From: Ancylostoma caninum
Lineage: Eukaryota > Nematoda > Chromadorea > Rhabditida > Ancylostomatidae
Direction of reading: 5' to 3'
Length of the DNA stretch: 64,000 bases
Assembly (NCBI GenBank): GCA_037903475.1
Contig: JBAJFG010000102.1
Coordinates: forward strand, 124,001-188,000
A program made the position numbers and the translations under genes. Position 1 is the stretch's first letter, and the number at the start of each line of letters is the position of its first letter. The notes under the pieces are model-generated. The model did no database searches. It was not told the DNA's origin and was given only the letters and a program-made list of their open reading frames with translations. Positions 53,175 to 64,000 of this stretch are shown in pieces.

Positions 53175-53619
53175 TGAAAGGATCAAACGATCTATGAGGG
53201 TAGCCGCACAAACGCCTTTTCAGTCAAACATCAGAACGAGGCCATACTCTAAAAACCAGTAAAACCCTTGGAACTCGGAATCTTACCTCTGAATGTCCAC
53301 CGAACGCTAGTGTTGTCAGTGACGACCGAACGCTTTTGACCTGTCTTAGAGTGGGGCTTTTTTGCCACAAGTCATATCCCGGCTTAGATATCACATAATT
53401 TGAGATATGGAAAGAGTTCATTGGTTATGGTGAGGCACTCCTCCTTGCGGTTCATTTTTTGGATTTTTGGCGTGAATCCAAAACGCTTCAAGAGTTTTGC
53501 GTGCGGAAATCTCAATTAAGAATTCAAGGATTGTGGTTTCTACTTCATTATCGACACCGGCGTGTACTCGTATTCGATGACAACCTAGAGGAGTAGATGT
53601 ACGAGAACTCGATTTCCCC

Positions 53620-54600
53620 TCAAGTCAAGGATGTTCTTGTTACTTGGCTGTCGATACCCCTTTTTTGTAAGTTACGCCCGGAGATGTTGGTCTGCACGTT
53701 TAAAAATGGGAGCAAAGTGTTTCCCTCGTCAGCTTTATGTGCTCTGATTTTCGGTATCGTTTCGGAGAATCTGTTCATTTCATTTTGAGTGGAACAGATG
53801 ATAAAACAGTCGTCGATGTAACTACAATACAGAAGCGGACGCGCCTCTGTGTGCAATAACAAGCACTGGTGCAAGACGTTGTCCCATAGCTAAACCTCTA
53901 AATTGCGCAAAATAATTCCACGACCACCTAAAAACTGTGCAGCTGAGACACCCAATTATTAGTGCCATAACATTTGCAATGGATAAGCCAATGCATATTT
54001 ATGTTCCTGTGATGTTCAGTGAGAAGCTCAAATACCGCTTGCATGGCTGAATCATTCGAAACATTGGTATGGAGAATTAACGTCGAAGGATTCCTTCACA
54101 TATGTGTTGTCAAAGCGTGCATTACGAAGATGATGCAGAAACAAGGTGGTGTTTTTGAGGTGGCAGGAACGTAGTTCAGAAGTCGCACCAGTATAAGATT
54201 CGAGAACTATGAAAACTTATCGGCAGGGCCGGCAATGCAGCTAATGATTAATCGCATCTTGTATACTGATGGATCGGTAGATGCCAAATCATCAGCAGAT
54301 ATTATATGCGTTTTGATAAGCAAATACAGGACGGGGCAGACTGGCATTCCTACCTTTAAACGGCCAATGAATGTTGAACGTAAGTTGGCTGATTTTGCGA
54401 TTTTGACCCATTCTTTACTTAGGTTTTGGGATTGTGGAAGGAATTCTTGTGGCGAGGAAGGACGATATAACGTTCATCTTTTAGAGGGTTACTCAGTTAT
54501 CGCTTTATCTAGTTCTTTCATAATCACCACGAATTCTCCTCCTTTGTCGCTTACCGACAGTCTTATCGACTGTGTTTTATCAGGTCCCGTATTTCCCTCA
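53620..54600 (-). pseudogene. PLE P3 reverse transcriptase remnant
   Basis: Frame 53874-53620 contains LLYCSYIDDCFIICSTQNEM with an intact YIDD active site, followed by LLPFLNVQTNISG and SQVTRTSLT, the thumb-side region. Preceding RT blocks (54600-53880) are present at the DNA level by comparison with P1 but are spread over several frames with stops. It reads on the minus strand; plus-strand frames such as 54235-54624 are shadows. Confidence 0.8.
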
Positions 54601-54694
54601 TCCCACATTTCTATGTGGCACTGAGGTTGAAGAAGTAGCCTACGTTACAAAAGCGACTCAAGGTGCTGAAGAGGTCAGTTGCCAACAAACGAAA

Positions 54695-54877
54695 TCAGCT
54701 GTCAACATTATCGCAGGGACCTTCACGTTTATGAAGGGTCCTGGCAAAAGGTGGAACAGGTATGGCGCCGTTTTCTTTATCACTCACTCTACTGACAAAA
54801 CGCGTTCGGTCGTCACTGACAACACCAGCGTTCGGTAGACTTGCAGAGGTGAGATTCCGTCTTCGAAGGGGGTTCAT
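54695..54877 (-). pseudogene. PLE P3 N-terminal segment
   Basis: 60 codons with SDKENGAIPVPPFARTLHKRE, equivalent to the P1 lead-in to the RT and to the inverted fragment at 43235-43435. The upstream part has been replaced by the GAGCGCTC repeat. Confidence 0.7.
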
Positions 54878-54904
54878 TCTCAGACAGTCGCAGGCAGCGA
54901 TCTA

Positions 54905-56258
54905 CGATATCAGCACGGAACCTCGCGAGCGCTCAGCAAGGACCGTCCGAGCGCTCTGCAATGGCCGTGCGAGCGCTACCCATCAGCGCTTGTAGCATGG
55001 TCATTGAGGAGCGCTCGCATGGTCATTGCTGAGCGCTCGCAGAATCATGGTGGAGTGCTCTTACGGTTATCCATGTTTCTCGAGTCCCTGCTTTGGATCG
55101 GTCATGTACGAAGCGAGAACTATTTGGGACTCGGGAACCACGGTAAATCTCACGAGCCCTCCCCCATTCCCTACCAGCGACCTACCGAGATAGTACGGCC
55201 CGCACGCGGCGTGCGCTCGGATGAAACGAGCTTGAGTGCTTCTTACTCCCTTTTCTTCTTTTTTCTTTTACTTCTTCCAATCCCTCATAAAACCTTTCCC
55301 CACACCCCTAGGACAATCAGCCCATCATCACCTCCGATGGTGTCCAGGTGGGAAATCTTCACCTATACCGATGAGGGTAAGTCGGATCCGGGACGCAGTC
55401 CCGGATTCAAAGATGGATTTAGCAAGATACATTTTAAGTCGAACAAAGCAGGTTTACATATAGGTCAATTGTGGTTCGAATTCTTCACTAAGAAAAGTCG
55501 CTTCGAGAATAGCCGGTTGATACTCCCAGAGAAAAGTTCTCCTAAAATCGATGTGAATTTGCCACAGTCAAAAGGTGGAAACAAGAGCGTTATGTTCGAT
55601 GAGAAAAATTGGATGTTAGCTGAAATTTGAATGCAGTTCTGAGCCGAATCATATACAATACTTGATACTTTCGTCCACTCTCCCTAGAACCCTAGGGTGA
55701 AAAATTAAGTAAGAAATAATAAAACAAGGCAAGTTCAATAACAACAGAAAAAACAACGCTACAACTGCAGAAAGTGGACTATAACTGGAGAACCCATCTT
55801 CGTAGCTGCCATCACCGATTGGACTCAAGGCAGGCCCATCCGATGATGCCGCCGATCTTAGAAATGTGAACAAGAGAAATAGTTCATTCCGTTACTCCCG
55901 TATCATTTGCAAGAAGTGGGGTGCAGCGCTCGCACGGTGAGAGGCTCGGCCCACAAAATTAGGTGCAGCGCTCACACGGTGAGAGGCCCCGCCCATAAAT
56001 TTAGGTGCAGCGCTCGCACAGTTGGCCGTGAATGCGGAGCGCTCGGACGGTTCCAGTGTCTGAGTTGGCGATACAATTGGCAAGATTTGTTTGGCAGACG
56101 AGCTTGCCAACTACCTTGGCAAACAAGGGGCGACATCTGTTCCCAGAATCATCTCTTCTCAGACTCTAACAGTTGTCTGCTAACAGTTGTCTGCACAAGT
56201 TCTATGAAGGAAGTCACCTTGAGAATGGAAGAAAACAAAAAAGAACCAATATACGAAA
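54905..56258 (+). repeat. GAGCGCTC-rich repeat, copy 2 (plus orientation)
   Basis: Inverted partner of 39166-40600. End arrays of GAGCGCTCGC are at 54930-55060 and 55920-56050. A 208-codon plus-strand frame (55004-55630) spans the core, but the other copy does not keep it open throughout, and no domain is recognised. TGGAAGAAAACAAAAAAGAA marks the shared right end in both copies. Confidence 0.7.
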
Positions 56259-56599
56259 TCACAGCTCATGCAGCAGCAGAGAACGTTCGATTTGCCGCTT
56301 TGACGCAGCGGTAAAGAATGCCCCAGAGCATTCCTTGACGCAGCTTGCAGTGCGAGCTCTCAAAATGACGCTCCGCGTCGAATTCTAAAAGCACTCCCCC
56401 CCCTTGCTGCAGATGAAACTGCGAACTCGCGCGAACTCGCACTTCGTTAACCCTGCCTATGCTTAAGCATGGGGCGCGGCGCGTCAAAACTGTAAAAAAA
56501 ACCTAAAGATGTAGGAGAAGATAACAAGAAACAGGTCGCTAGCCATGTCAGATATGCGCCGCGCCCGGTTGTAGGAGAGTTACCACTGAAAGGATCAAC

Positions 56600-56950
56600 A
56601 GCTGTGAGAGTGATGCGCCGGCGTCCATGAGTGGGGAATCGTCTAGAAACGGGTCCAACGGTTTGATAAGGGCGCGCCGGAGTCCATAATCGGAGAAACG
56701 CCTGTAGAAGCGTTTAATGGTTGGATAAGGGGGTGCCGGTGTCCAAAAATAGGGAAACGCCTGAGGAACGGTCTAACCGTGTGATAAAGGAGCGCCGACG
56801 TCCTAAAGTGGGCAAGATGTCACAAACGTTTCTGCACCTGCGAGAGTGGTATGCCGGCGCTCAGTAGAGGGAAACATATATGCAAATGCGAGGCTAGCGA
56901 AATGAGCCTGAGAGCCTGAGAGTCCGGCGTTAGCCGGACGAACAGTCTGG
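56600..56950 (+). mobile_element. Helitron-like 3' end 4 with minisatellite
   Basis: Minisatellite of 59-60-bp units (56610-56830: GCGCCGGCGTCCATGAGTGG, GCGCCGGAGTCCATAATCGG, GTGCCGGTGTCCAAAAATAG) followed by a perfect hairpin GTCCGGCGTTAGCCGGAC (56922-56939), GAACAGT and CTGG before T (56947-56950). The 5' end is not defined. Confidence 0.68.
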
Positions 56951-58230
56951 TGCTATGTATAATCGCGGGATTAGCCTATTTACGTGTTTCTCAGTAACTC
57001 AGACAGTTCTAAAGGACCGGCCGCCTTCCTAAATCTGACGAGCCGCGTAACGGATGAAAACTGGTCAGCAATTGGGTGCGCGGGCGGTCAGCTTCTGATT
57101 GAAGGCGGACCAGCCGCGCACCCAGTAGCTGATGGACCGAGCGCTTTTTGGAATGCTCCGAGCATCTCCCGTACTCGCTGCTTCCTACTCCACCAGATCT
57201 GTACGCTTACAACCAGTAGTACACAATTGTCAGATTCAGATTTATTTTACTCCGGCAGATCTTCCCATACAAATGAGCAGTCCTAATACGGAAATTTTTC
57301 CTCCTCAATGTAATATTGAGTCAATGATAGGGTTTTTTCATATTTTGTCTTTCACTGAAAAAAAAACATTCATTGCATGAACTGGACACATAACACAAGT
57401 TTCAAATTGCAAAAGGAAATAAATGAAGGATTTGCATACATACATTGTTGGTCTACATACGCATGTAGGCCATGCCATGGTATCTGTGAAGTATAGCAGC
57501 TCACCTCAAATAAAACTAATCAAAACAAGCGAATGCTCTCCTGCAAGATACTGTAGCGAGCATGGTAATATAGCTTTCGTGAGTTACAGAGAACGATTTT
57601 TTCTTAGACAATTTCTCAATTTTTTTTTGGGCCAACTGTGGAAAATGATCGCCAGCTCATCAAAAATTGACTGTATCTATTCTGTTGTTTTTTCTTACAT
57701 GGCAAGACGCGTTCGGTTTATAAATTGAGCACAAACTGCTAGTTCTACAACTGCAAGCTACACTTGGTTGTGCCTCGTGGAAAAGTTTTTTTGGCCATTT
57801 CGGGGCATTTCACGCATATCGCTGGAGTCAGCACATCGAGCTGATTCGGAATCTGTTAATACCTCGAGATCGAAATGAGGTGGGACGCTGCCTTTGAATT
57901 AGACACCCACCATTTATGGGAGCTTGGTTTATGAACAAGCTCAAAAAGATTAGAGGTTTGGGAACTTTAGCAATTACTTCCATATCGGACCTAAGAAAAG
58001 ATGGAGTGTGAACTAGTTCTTCATCAAGTTATAGAACGCAGAACCTCACCTATGCAGCTCTGGAACGAGCACAACTCTTGGGAAGCCAGCGTAGCGGAAA
58101 CGAAATTCGTGATCAAGTTTATACAATGCACAGTCCTCAGCATTTTATACGGCAAGAATGAAACACCACCACTATCTCTGTGAGAATGATAATTGTGATC
58201 ATAGCTGCTCCGCCCACAAAATAGGAAGCG
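56951..58230. other. No gene recognised
   Basis: AT-rich with short frames. A TTAA-family-like terminus (GAGGTGGGACGCTGCCT followed by TTGA) ends at about 57895, but the other end was not found. Confidence 0.35.
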
Positions 58231-58239
58231 CAGTCAGCT

Positions 58240-58340
58240 AAGATAAAAAGGGGTGCGCGGATGGTCCGTCAAGATAATAAGAGGTGCGCAGCTGGTCCGT
58301 TGTGATGATAAGGGGTGCGCGGGCGGTCCCCTACAATTGC
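58240..58340. repeat. GGGGTGCGCGG..GGTCCGT repeat
   Basis: Three units of about 35-40 bases: AAGGGGTGCGCGGATGGTCC, AAGAGGTGCGCAGCTGGTCC, AAGGGGTGCGCGGGCGGTCC. Confidence 0.7.
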
Positions 58341-58799
58341 CTGAGAAATATGTAAGTAGGTGTGCGTTTAGAGGTGTAGGCGCCTCGTGTGTAGGCGCCT
58401 CTTGTGGAGGATCGACAGGGAAGGGGACTTATATCGTGATGTTTTGCGGTTGCAAACGCAAAGGCGGCACAATGTAAATCGTCGTAGTTAGGAGTCAGAT
58501 ACGTTCCAATTTGTTTCGTGCTTTCTTATTCTTTCATGAGGTCGATTTCAAGCAATAGGAGAAAAGAAGTCTGCCATATTTCGAGAGAGAGACGATGTGC
58601 CACTGACGATCTCACACGCTGTGTGGTTCAATGAAAATAAGACTTCTACTCTACTATCTTTCCTACATAATTAACGATGGCTCAAACGCTGAGTTTCTGT
58701 AGAGCACTTAGCAGATTTCAAACTTAACCTGTAGCGTTCTGTTGAACAGGCCCTCTACCATATAAGTCTCGTCTTTTAGTCGCTCATTAGAAACTTAAA

Positions 58800-59830
58800 C
58801 GTAGTATGTCACCTCATAATGGGTATCGGGATATTAACAGAATCCGGTCCTACCCGACGCGTGATGCCAAGGGTGTGCTTGAAATTTAAAAAAACGGTCA
58901 AAAAGACCTATTTTGAAATTCGATATTGAAGCGGGCGAGTTAGCTTACTAGAAAACTAGCAGAAGCAAATAAAGAGATAAGCTTGCACATAAAAATAAAC
59001 TTCTGAGCACTAGTTGTTAGGGTGATATGGACGACTTGAGCAGTTTAACAATTTTTTCTCTGCTTTATTTTTTTAATGCAGCATAGTTGGAATTTACTTA
59101 ACAATATAATCATCATCGTTAGTCACTACAGTGTCACACCTAATGGGCACGTCATCGATCCCCCTCTCCCAGATTTGGGGAAACTGGGAGTGAAAGAAAT
59201 CGCCGACCGCCCTTTCAACAGCTTCAACTTTCCTGAAGTTTTTCTTATCTAGGAATGCCTTGAAGGGGCGAAATAAGTGGCACTGAGAAGGGGCAATGTC
59301 AGAAGAATAAAATGAGTGTGTTAGTGTGTTTCAGTCCTGCTCCCCCAATTTTTCAAGGATCTTTTTAGCTATATGGGGCCTACCAACATCATGGAATATG
59401 TGTCCAGAAGTTCGTCACGACCCTTCTCTCGAACAGCATCCGCAATTTTCTAGGACCGATTAGCGTAATTAGTACCGGAGACGGTTCCAGGAGCAGCTCG
59501 TGGTACAACATTTCTCGCGAATTTCAGAAGCAGCAAAGGCGAGGTCCGCGTCAGCAGGTCTTCTCAAGGGAGCCAAATAGCTCGATGTGTGTTAGAATTG
59601 TAGAAGACCCAATTTTCATCTCCAGCAATCAGATCTTCCAGAGACCTAATTCGATGCGAGAAGATGATGATCGCTTGAAGGTGGAAATCTCGGCTAACGA
59701 ATCCCACAACTTGTGGGTTTTCGACGTTTCCTTGAGACCTAAAGCGCATCCTTGACCTCGGCGGCTTGCATGTGTTCGGCTGTGGTTAGGGTCTCGAACG
59801 CGATTCCTGATGTGACACACTTCTTTAAGT
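58800..59830. mobile_element. TTAA-family element split by a mariner
   Basis: The left part 58800-59040 (ATGTCACCTCATAATGGGTA, TCGGGATATTAACAGAATCC) and right part 59690-59830 (GGGTTTTCGACGTTTCC, ending CCTGATGTGACACACTTC before TTTAA) match the two halves of 23588-24059. A mariner remnant occupies the middle. Confidence 0.7.
59095..59690 (-). pseudogene. mariner transposase remnant 3
   Basis: Reads leftward. GDENWVFYNSNTHRAIWLP (about 59640-59565) is the second catalytic Asp block. A YHELL-like segment and HDVGRPHIAKKILEKL-type residues (about 59440-59350, in other frames) follow. Then comes DIAPSQCHLFRPFKAFLDKK (about 59310-59250) with the third Asp, running open to the stop after DDDYIVK at about 59098. 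The catalytic spacing is as in mariner D,D34D enzymes, but at least three frameshifts and two stops are present. The N-terminal HTH region is lost. Confidence 0.82.
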
Positions 59831-59839
59831 TTCTGCACT

Positions 59840-61470
59840 TCCCTGTAAGCAGCCTGTTGTTTAGACACGTGGTGAGTAAGGGATTGTCCTCATACAGGTG
59901 ACATAATATATTACGTAAGGCGTGCATTTAGACTGTTTAGACTGCAGTGCCTTTTCTATCAGTGAAATCCGACGGTCATGAGCGTACGTATAAAAGAGCA
60001 TTAAGCCAGTACCTCAGGTACTGATTTGGACTAGCCTCCAGCAAAATCAAATGTACAATGTGTTTCATAATTATATGTATTATTATATTACTTACATTAT
60101 TAATTACATCCTCCATTTTTCCCACCCCCAGGTTTTCCGGGGACCATGATTTTTTTCTCTAGTGCCACTGTGATCAGCATCTAAAGTAACTATGGTACGC
60201 CATTTTCGAGCTCACGCTGTCCATCCTAGATTTAAAACTTTATTTTTTCTGTTTTTACCTAATTCGCAGTTACTACACACATCCATGTTCCAACAGGTTT
60301 ATTAGCTGCATAATCAAAGCCACGGTACTTAAATATGTTATGAGCTTCCGTAGGTCATACTGATTCCAGACAGTTTGCGACTCATCCTCGCTAGAAGGAT
60401 TCCGAGGACTTCCTCATCGATAATCGTCGCTCATTCAGGACTGCCTATCTCAATTTTTCTCTCATTAATTGCCGATAGTGGTGCACTCAAGATTTACTGA
60501 AAAGTACTTACGGTGGTCCTACTTTAGAAATACAGTTAGCATTGGCCATAGGCTATTCCGGTTGCATCCCTAGATGGCGATCCAAGAGAGCAACACTCGT
60601 CCGACATCGGATTATTACCGCATTTTCTCGTGAAAACCTGTGTCGAGAAAGTGTCCGTACATTCCTCAAGGTACTGTGATCAGTCATGTACCATCTGTGT
60701 ACCATTTGCTCAAATTGCTGGAGATTACTCTCACCCACTTTTTGATGTCTGCCACTGTTAAATCAGATTCCACTCTCTGTCTGGTGAAATCTCTCCTCCT
60801 CTCAAAATGGGTACGAATACACCAAACAGTCGAGGAAGTGTCCGCACATTCCTCCAGGTACTGTGATCAGTCATGAATTTGGTAGCTGCGGTCCACGGAA
60901 AACCCGTGGTTGGAGAGGTTGGGAGGGGGGTGTTCTATGATGATAAAACGCAGTGTATTTCCTATCAACCACATCATGAATACCTCCAGTACATCACAAG
61001 TTCTACTACAGTATAATTTATTTCACGAGTAATGAATATGAAGCAATAACTAATTGAATTAAGCTGAGAATTTTCCAATTTCTTTTATAGATTAACCGCT
61101 GCTTCTCCGCTCAATCTCAGAGGGGGAAGATTTCTCCGAAACATCATCCTGTAAAACACATAAGAAGATTTCACGACTTTCACGAAAAATGGGTTATCTA
61201 GTACCTCTCTTATACAAGGTGGTTCGTGATTATAGGGTGCTAACATCTTTTCTTCAGTCGTTTTCTTACGATGTTCATCTCGGAATCGCACCTAGGTCGC
61301 ATCACATATCCTGTTTTGTTTTGAGACTTGAAAAATCCAGGTAATTAAGGCATATATAAGCACACTGGAAAGTTCTGGAATGTTCAAAGCGAGTGTACTG
61401 CAACGACCAAGATATATGATCGTCCGCGTTGTAGAAGAATGAGGCCGCCACTGTGCCTCAGCTGTGGATC
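59840..61470. other. No gene recognised; one direct duplication
   Basis: About 45 bases at 60635-60690 (AAAGTGTCCGTACATTCCTC..GGTACTGTGATCAGTCATG) recur at 60833-60877 with a few changes. Other frames are short and unremarkable. Confidence 0.45.
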
Positions 61471-61480
61471 AAACTAATAA

Positions 61481-61760
61481 CTAGCTTTATCGTCCTGCTA
61501 ACACCGAACTTTCAGGCTTCTTTTAGGCTCGCCTCATATAAGCTCTTCTTTTAGGCTCGACATTGTACTCATCACTGAATGCCAAAAACTCTTATCACAG
61601 CTGTGGTGTGTCGTCCAGACTTCACATTACTTGCCGCCCGCGTTCCCTCTCATTGGTGTGGACCCATCCCATTTTCTCCATTATTGACATAGACACGCCA
61701 CTCTCACATTCAGTTCTCCCACTGCTGGCGCTGGTGCACCTATTACATAGTCATGAATCC
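61481..61760 (-). mobile_element. Helitron-like 3' end 5, decayed
   Basis: On the minus strand, a hairpin-like GTTCGGTGTTAGCAGGAC (61508-61491; mutated from GTCCGGCGTTAGCCGGAC), GATAAAG and CTAG before T (61484-61481). Sequence above 61600 contains GCGCTGGTGCACC-like words resembling the minisatellite of the other copies. Confidence 0.5.
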
Positions 61761-62515
61761 GTTTCTTTGTCTTCCTTCACATGCTTGTTGCTGGAGCAGA
61801 CCCCATACGTGTCATTCCTCGCCCGCTTTACTCCTTCCGTTTGCATCGGCAACCTACCCATGTCTTCCCTTTTACACGTCCCTGTAATCCTGGTCCTATT
61901 TCATTCACTGCAACTGCGGTGAAAACAACTGTCGGTCAAGTTAACATGTCTTAATATGACTAAAAATGATACGAAACACATGTAGGCCGAGATAGAAACC
62001 AAAATTTCCAAACTTCGTTCATAACTCAATATGCTGAAATAAGATTTGAGCTGGTGTTGCCTTAAAAGGAGTCCGGAAAAGTCTTAATATCACCAAGTAG
62101 GGCTCGCCGCACAACATAATATCCTAAAACATACATATACTAGGCGGTATGCCCAGCTCCGCTCGGGTGCTTTACTATGTTGGCTAGTTCGCACCTGATG
62201 AGAGGATTTGCTATCACTGATAAAACCACTCGAAATACTCTTCACTTCAGTGATTATCATGTTGACGGACACGGATGGCCTTTTTTAAATCGATTTATTG
62301 AAAAATGAAAAAAAAAGTTATCTGGATGACAACTTTGTGGAAAATGCATGCCATGTTTGTGCTCAACTTCTTTGAGAACGGCAGTAGATGCGTTCTTACC
62401 GGTCGTAGTGAAAAATCGATAAAATCAGTAAATCGATACAGTCATTCGAGATGGTTGTCGTATTCATGCTCAGCATATTAAAGAACCTTATTAGGCATTA
62501 GACGTTTGACTCGAT
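61761..62515. other. No gene recognised
   Basis: Mixed sequence. Around 62463 the words CATGCTCAGCATATTAAAGAA echo the 127-bp repeat at 18000-18660. Confidence 0.3.
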
Positions 62516-62695
62516 GGAATTTTTTCAAATAGTCGACATTTCGGATAATTCGATTTTTGAGGTTTTTTGAATAGTCGACATTTCGAATAACTCGATTTTT
62601 AGCTTTTTTCGAACAGTCGATATTTCGAATAACTCGATTTTTAGACTTTTTCGAATAGTCGATTTCGAATATACGTATCGACGTTTTTTCGAGTC
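62516..62695. repeat. TCGA-rich satellite block 1
   Basis: Four units of about 42-45 bases: CGAATAGTCGACATTTCGAA followed by TAACTCGATTTTTGAGGTTTTTT. The words TCGAATAGTCGA and TCGA(G/A)TTATTCGA are near-palindromic. A second block starts near 63825. Confidence 0.9.
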
Positions 62696-63295
62696 AGCAG
62701 TACTAATTATGAAGTAACATACTAACAACAAGTTAGCAATTTCATTCCAAACTTTATTTAGAGCATCAGAAAACACAATGATTTTAACACCAATCAATAA
62801 CTTTGGTTGTAATGAGAGAAGGCGCATTGCGAAAATAAAAGCGAAATTGGTGCCGGAGCGCGTTATTTCACACAATTAGCAATTCTCATTACTTGTAACT
62901 GGTAGTTTCTACTTTCTTTGTGTTTTGACACTTAGTTCCTATTTGCAAACCAGAACCTAGTATCGTGTTGCGAAGCAGTACGATACAGACACCTCATTAT
63001 ATGCCATGAATAAACCTAATGATAAACACGTGAAGAGAAGAACCCCGATTTGAGTTTTTTAGACAAAAAACACATTTAACACAAACAATAAAGAAACAAC
63101 GGAATCACCAGTGCTTTTGTATCTTAATTGGTACGGTTTTGTTTTGCCGTAGCTGGAAGCCAAGGGACCAATGTCCTCTACTGTCTTCGAGTCGTCTTCG
63201 GTTTAAAATCGCCGCGAAGGTATTTTCCAAACACAGCTCCAGGAATAGCTGTTTAAGTCAATTCGTGATGAATGTTTCACTCCGAATTATAGCGA
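62696..63295. other. No gene recognised
   Basis: Spacer between the satellite block and the CAGT-type MITE relative. AT-rich, without identifiable motifs. Confidence 0.3.
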
Positions 63296-63299
63296 GCGG

Positions 63300-63570
63300 C
63301 AAGCACGTCAATGGGGGTGGTCCATCCGCGGCCTCGAGAAGGGCGCTGCGCAACCGTGCCGCGCTCCATAATCGATGTCTCCTGCTGCTATCATGCTATT
63401 TCTAGCAGCTTCTCTACCCGTTTTATGCATTCTCGTCCGAATCGAGAAGAAAGGCCCGTAGGAATAGCATTCCGGCGGTGGACGACACTAATCCCAGTAA
63501 ACGCGGTGCGGTTGCGCGGCGTCATTCTCGAGGCCGCGGAAGGGGCACCGTCACCACTGTCCACTTTACA
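63300..63570. mobile_element. Decayed CAGT-type MITE, relative of 52684-52952
   Basis: GGGGGTGGTCCATCCGCGGC and its inverted partner GGCCGCGGAAGGGGCACCG near 63530-63550, with a colinear interior (GCTATTTCTAGCAGCTTCTC; compare CTATTTCTAGCGGCTTTTCT at 52780). Both outermost ends are eroded, so the TA duplication is not certain. Confidence 0.7.
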
Positions 63571-63821
63571 AATACATGTCAGTCGAGCAGATCAGTCGTT
63601 TGTTTGTGCGTATTGAGCAGTTTCATTTTATCTAAGCAGAAACGACGAGTTTAATTTGCATACATACATTCATTTGTACTTCTTCTTAGTATTGGTATGT
63701 TGGTATGTTTTAACTTTAATTACTTTGATGGAAATTGTTTAAATACATACACATTAGAATGGATGGACTACTGCTTTCATGCCAGCTTTAACGTTCAAAT
63801 TGGCCAGTTTAAAGAGTCAAT

Positions 63822-64000
63822 GAAAATGTCGAGTTATTCGACGAATAGTTGAATAACTGTCCTTTTCGAATAGTCGACATATCGAGTAACTCGATTTTTG
63901 AGGTTTTTCGAATAGTCGACACTTCGAATAACTCGATTTTTGGCCATTTTCGAAAAGTCGATATTTCGAGTCACTCGAAAGCCGATTTATTCGAAACTCG
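63822..64000. repeat. TCGA-rich satellite block 2, running off the window
   Basis: Same unit as 62516-62695 in the same orientation (CGAATAGTCGACATATCGAG, CGAATAGTCGACACTTCGAA). The last units are denser in TCGA and continue beyond the end of the window. Confidence 0.88.

Larger units (their letters stand above)
53139..54900 (-). mobile_element. PLE copy P3, endonuclease deleted
   Basis: Reads leftward: N-terminal segment 54877-54695, degraded RT 54600-53620, 3' region 53600-53139. At about 53622 the end of the endonuclease joins directly to the RT-linker region, so the GIY-YIG core and cysteine cluster are missing. The 3' region matches that of P2. The right border meets the GAGCGCTC repeat near 54900. 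Confidence 0.82.

Noticed and set aside
54235..54624. 129-codon plus-strand ORF
   Set aside because: Antisense to the PLE P3 reverse transcriptase, whose YIDD motif fixes the coding strand.

Overview
The window looks like repeat-rich, gene-poor nuclear DNA of a parasitic nematode, most likely a clade V strongylid of the hookworm (Ancylostoma-like) type. This is inference. It rests on the element set: RTE-type LINEs, Penelope-like elements (PLEs) with a GIY-YIG domain, BEL/Pao, mariner and Helitron ends. No host protein-coding gene, rRNA or CRISPR array could be supported on either strand, and I did not run a tRNA search. Nearly everything recognisable is a decayed mobile element or a short inverted-repeat element, often nested.

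Layout. 1-4.9 kb: anonymous DNA with a tandem duplication, hairpins and a 3-bp-TSD MITE. 5.4-8.9 kb: RTE-1 LINE on the minus strand, its reading frame split by a MITE. 9.8-10.9 kb: plus-strand PLE remnant. 11-15 kb: mostly anonymous. 15-23 kb: two mariner remnants, TTAA-flanked elements, a Helitron 3' end, a long (AC)n tract and a hAT-like element. 23.3-25.3 kb: a second RTE lineage (RTE-2) carrying a TTAA element. 26-31.7 kb: a MITE, a PLE split by a hAT-like element with 8-bp target duplications, and a second RTE-1 copy split by a 274-bp foldback. 33.4-35.6 kb: BEL/Pao gag-protease remnant. 36.4-39.1 kb: the best-preserved PLE. 39.1-41.3 kb: a GAGCGCTC-rich repeat and a TTAA element with a 200-bp hairpin. 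41.8-45 kb: a second PLE and an inverted copy of RTE-2. 45.17-47.82 kb: a 2.65-kb terminal-inverted-repeat element with subterminal minisatellites and a captured CR1-type ORF1; related empty sites exist elsewhere in the window. 49.6-52.2 kb: a 2.6-kb element with mariner-like ends. 53-57 kb: a third PLE, the inverted partner of the GAGCGCTC repeat, and a Helitron end. 58.8-59.8 kb: a TTAA element split by a mariner. 61-64 kb: a Helitron end, TCGA-rich satellite blocks and a CAGT-type MITE.

The elements do not work together as a pathway. The coding pieces (endonuclease, reverse transcriptase, GIY-YIG nuclease, gag, protease, transposase) all carry stops, frameshifts, deletions or insertions, so none looks autonomous. 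The most informative signals are structural: hammerhead-ribozyme-like motifs downstream of four PLE copies, target-site duplications that date the nesting, internal empty-site controls, five matching Helitron 3' ends, and a chimeric MITE that suggests recombination between copies.
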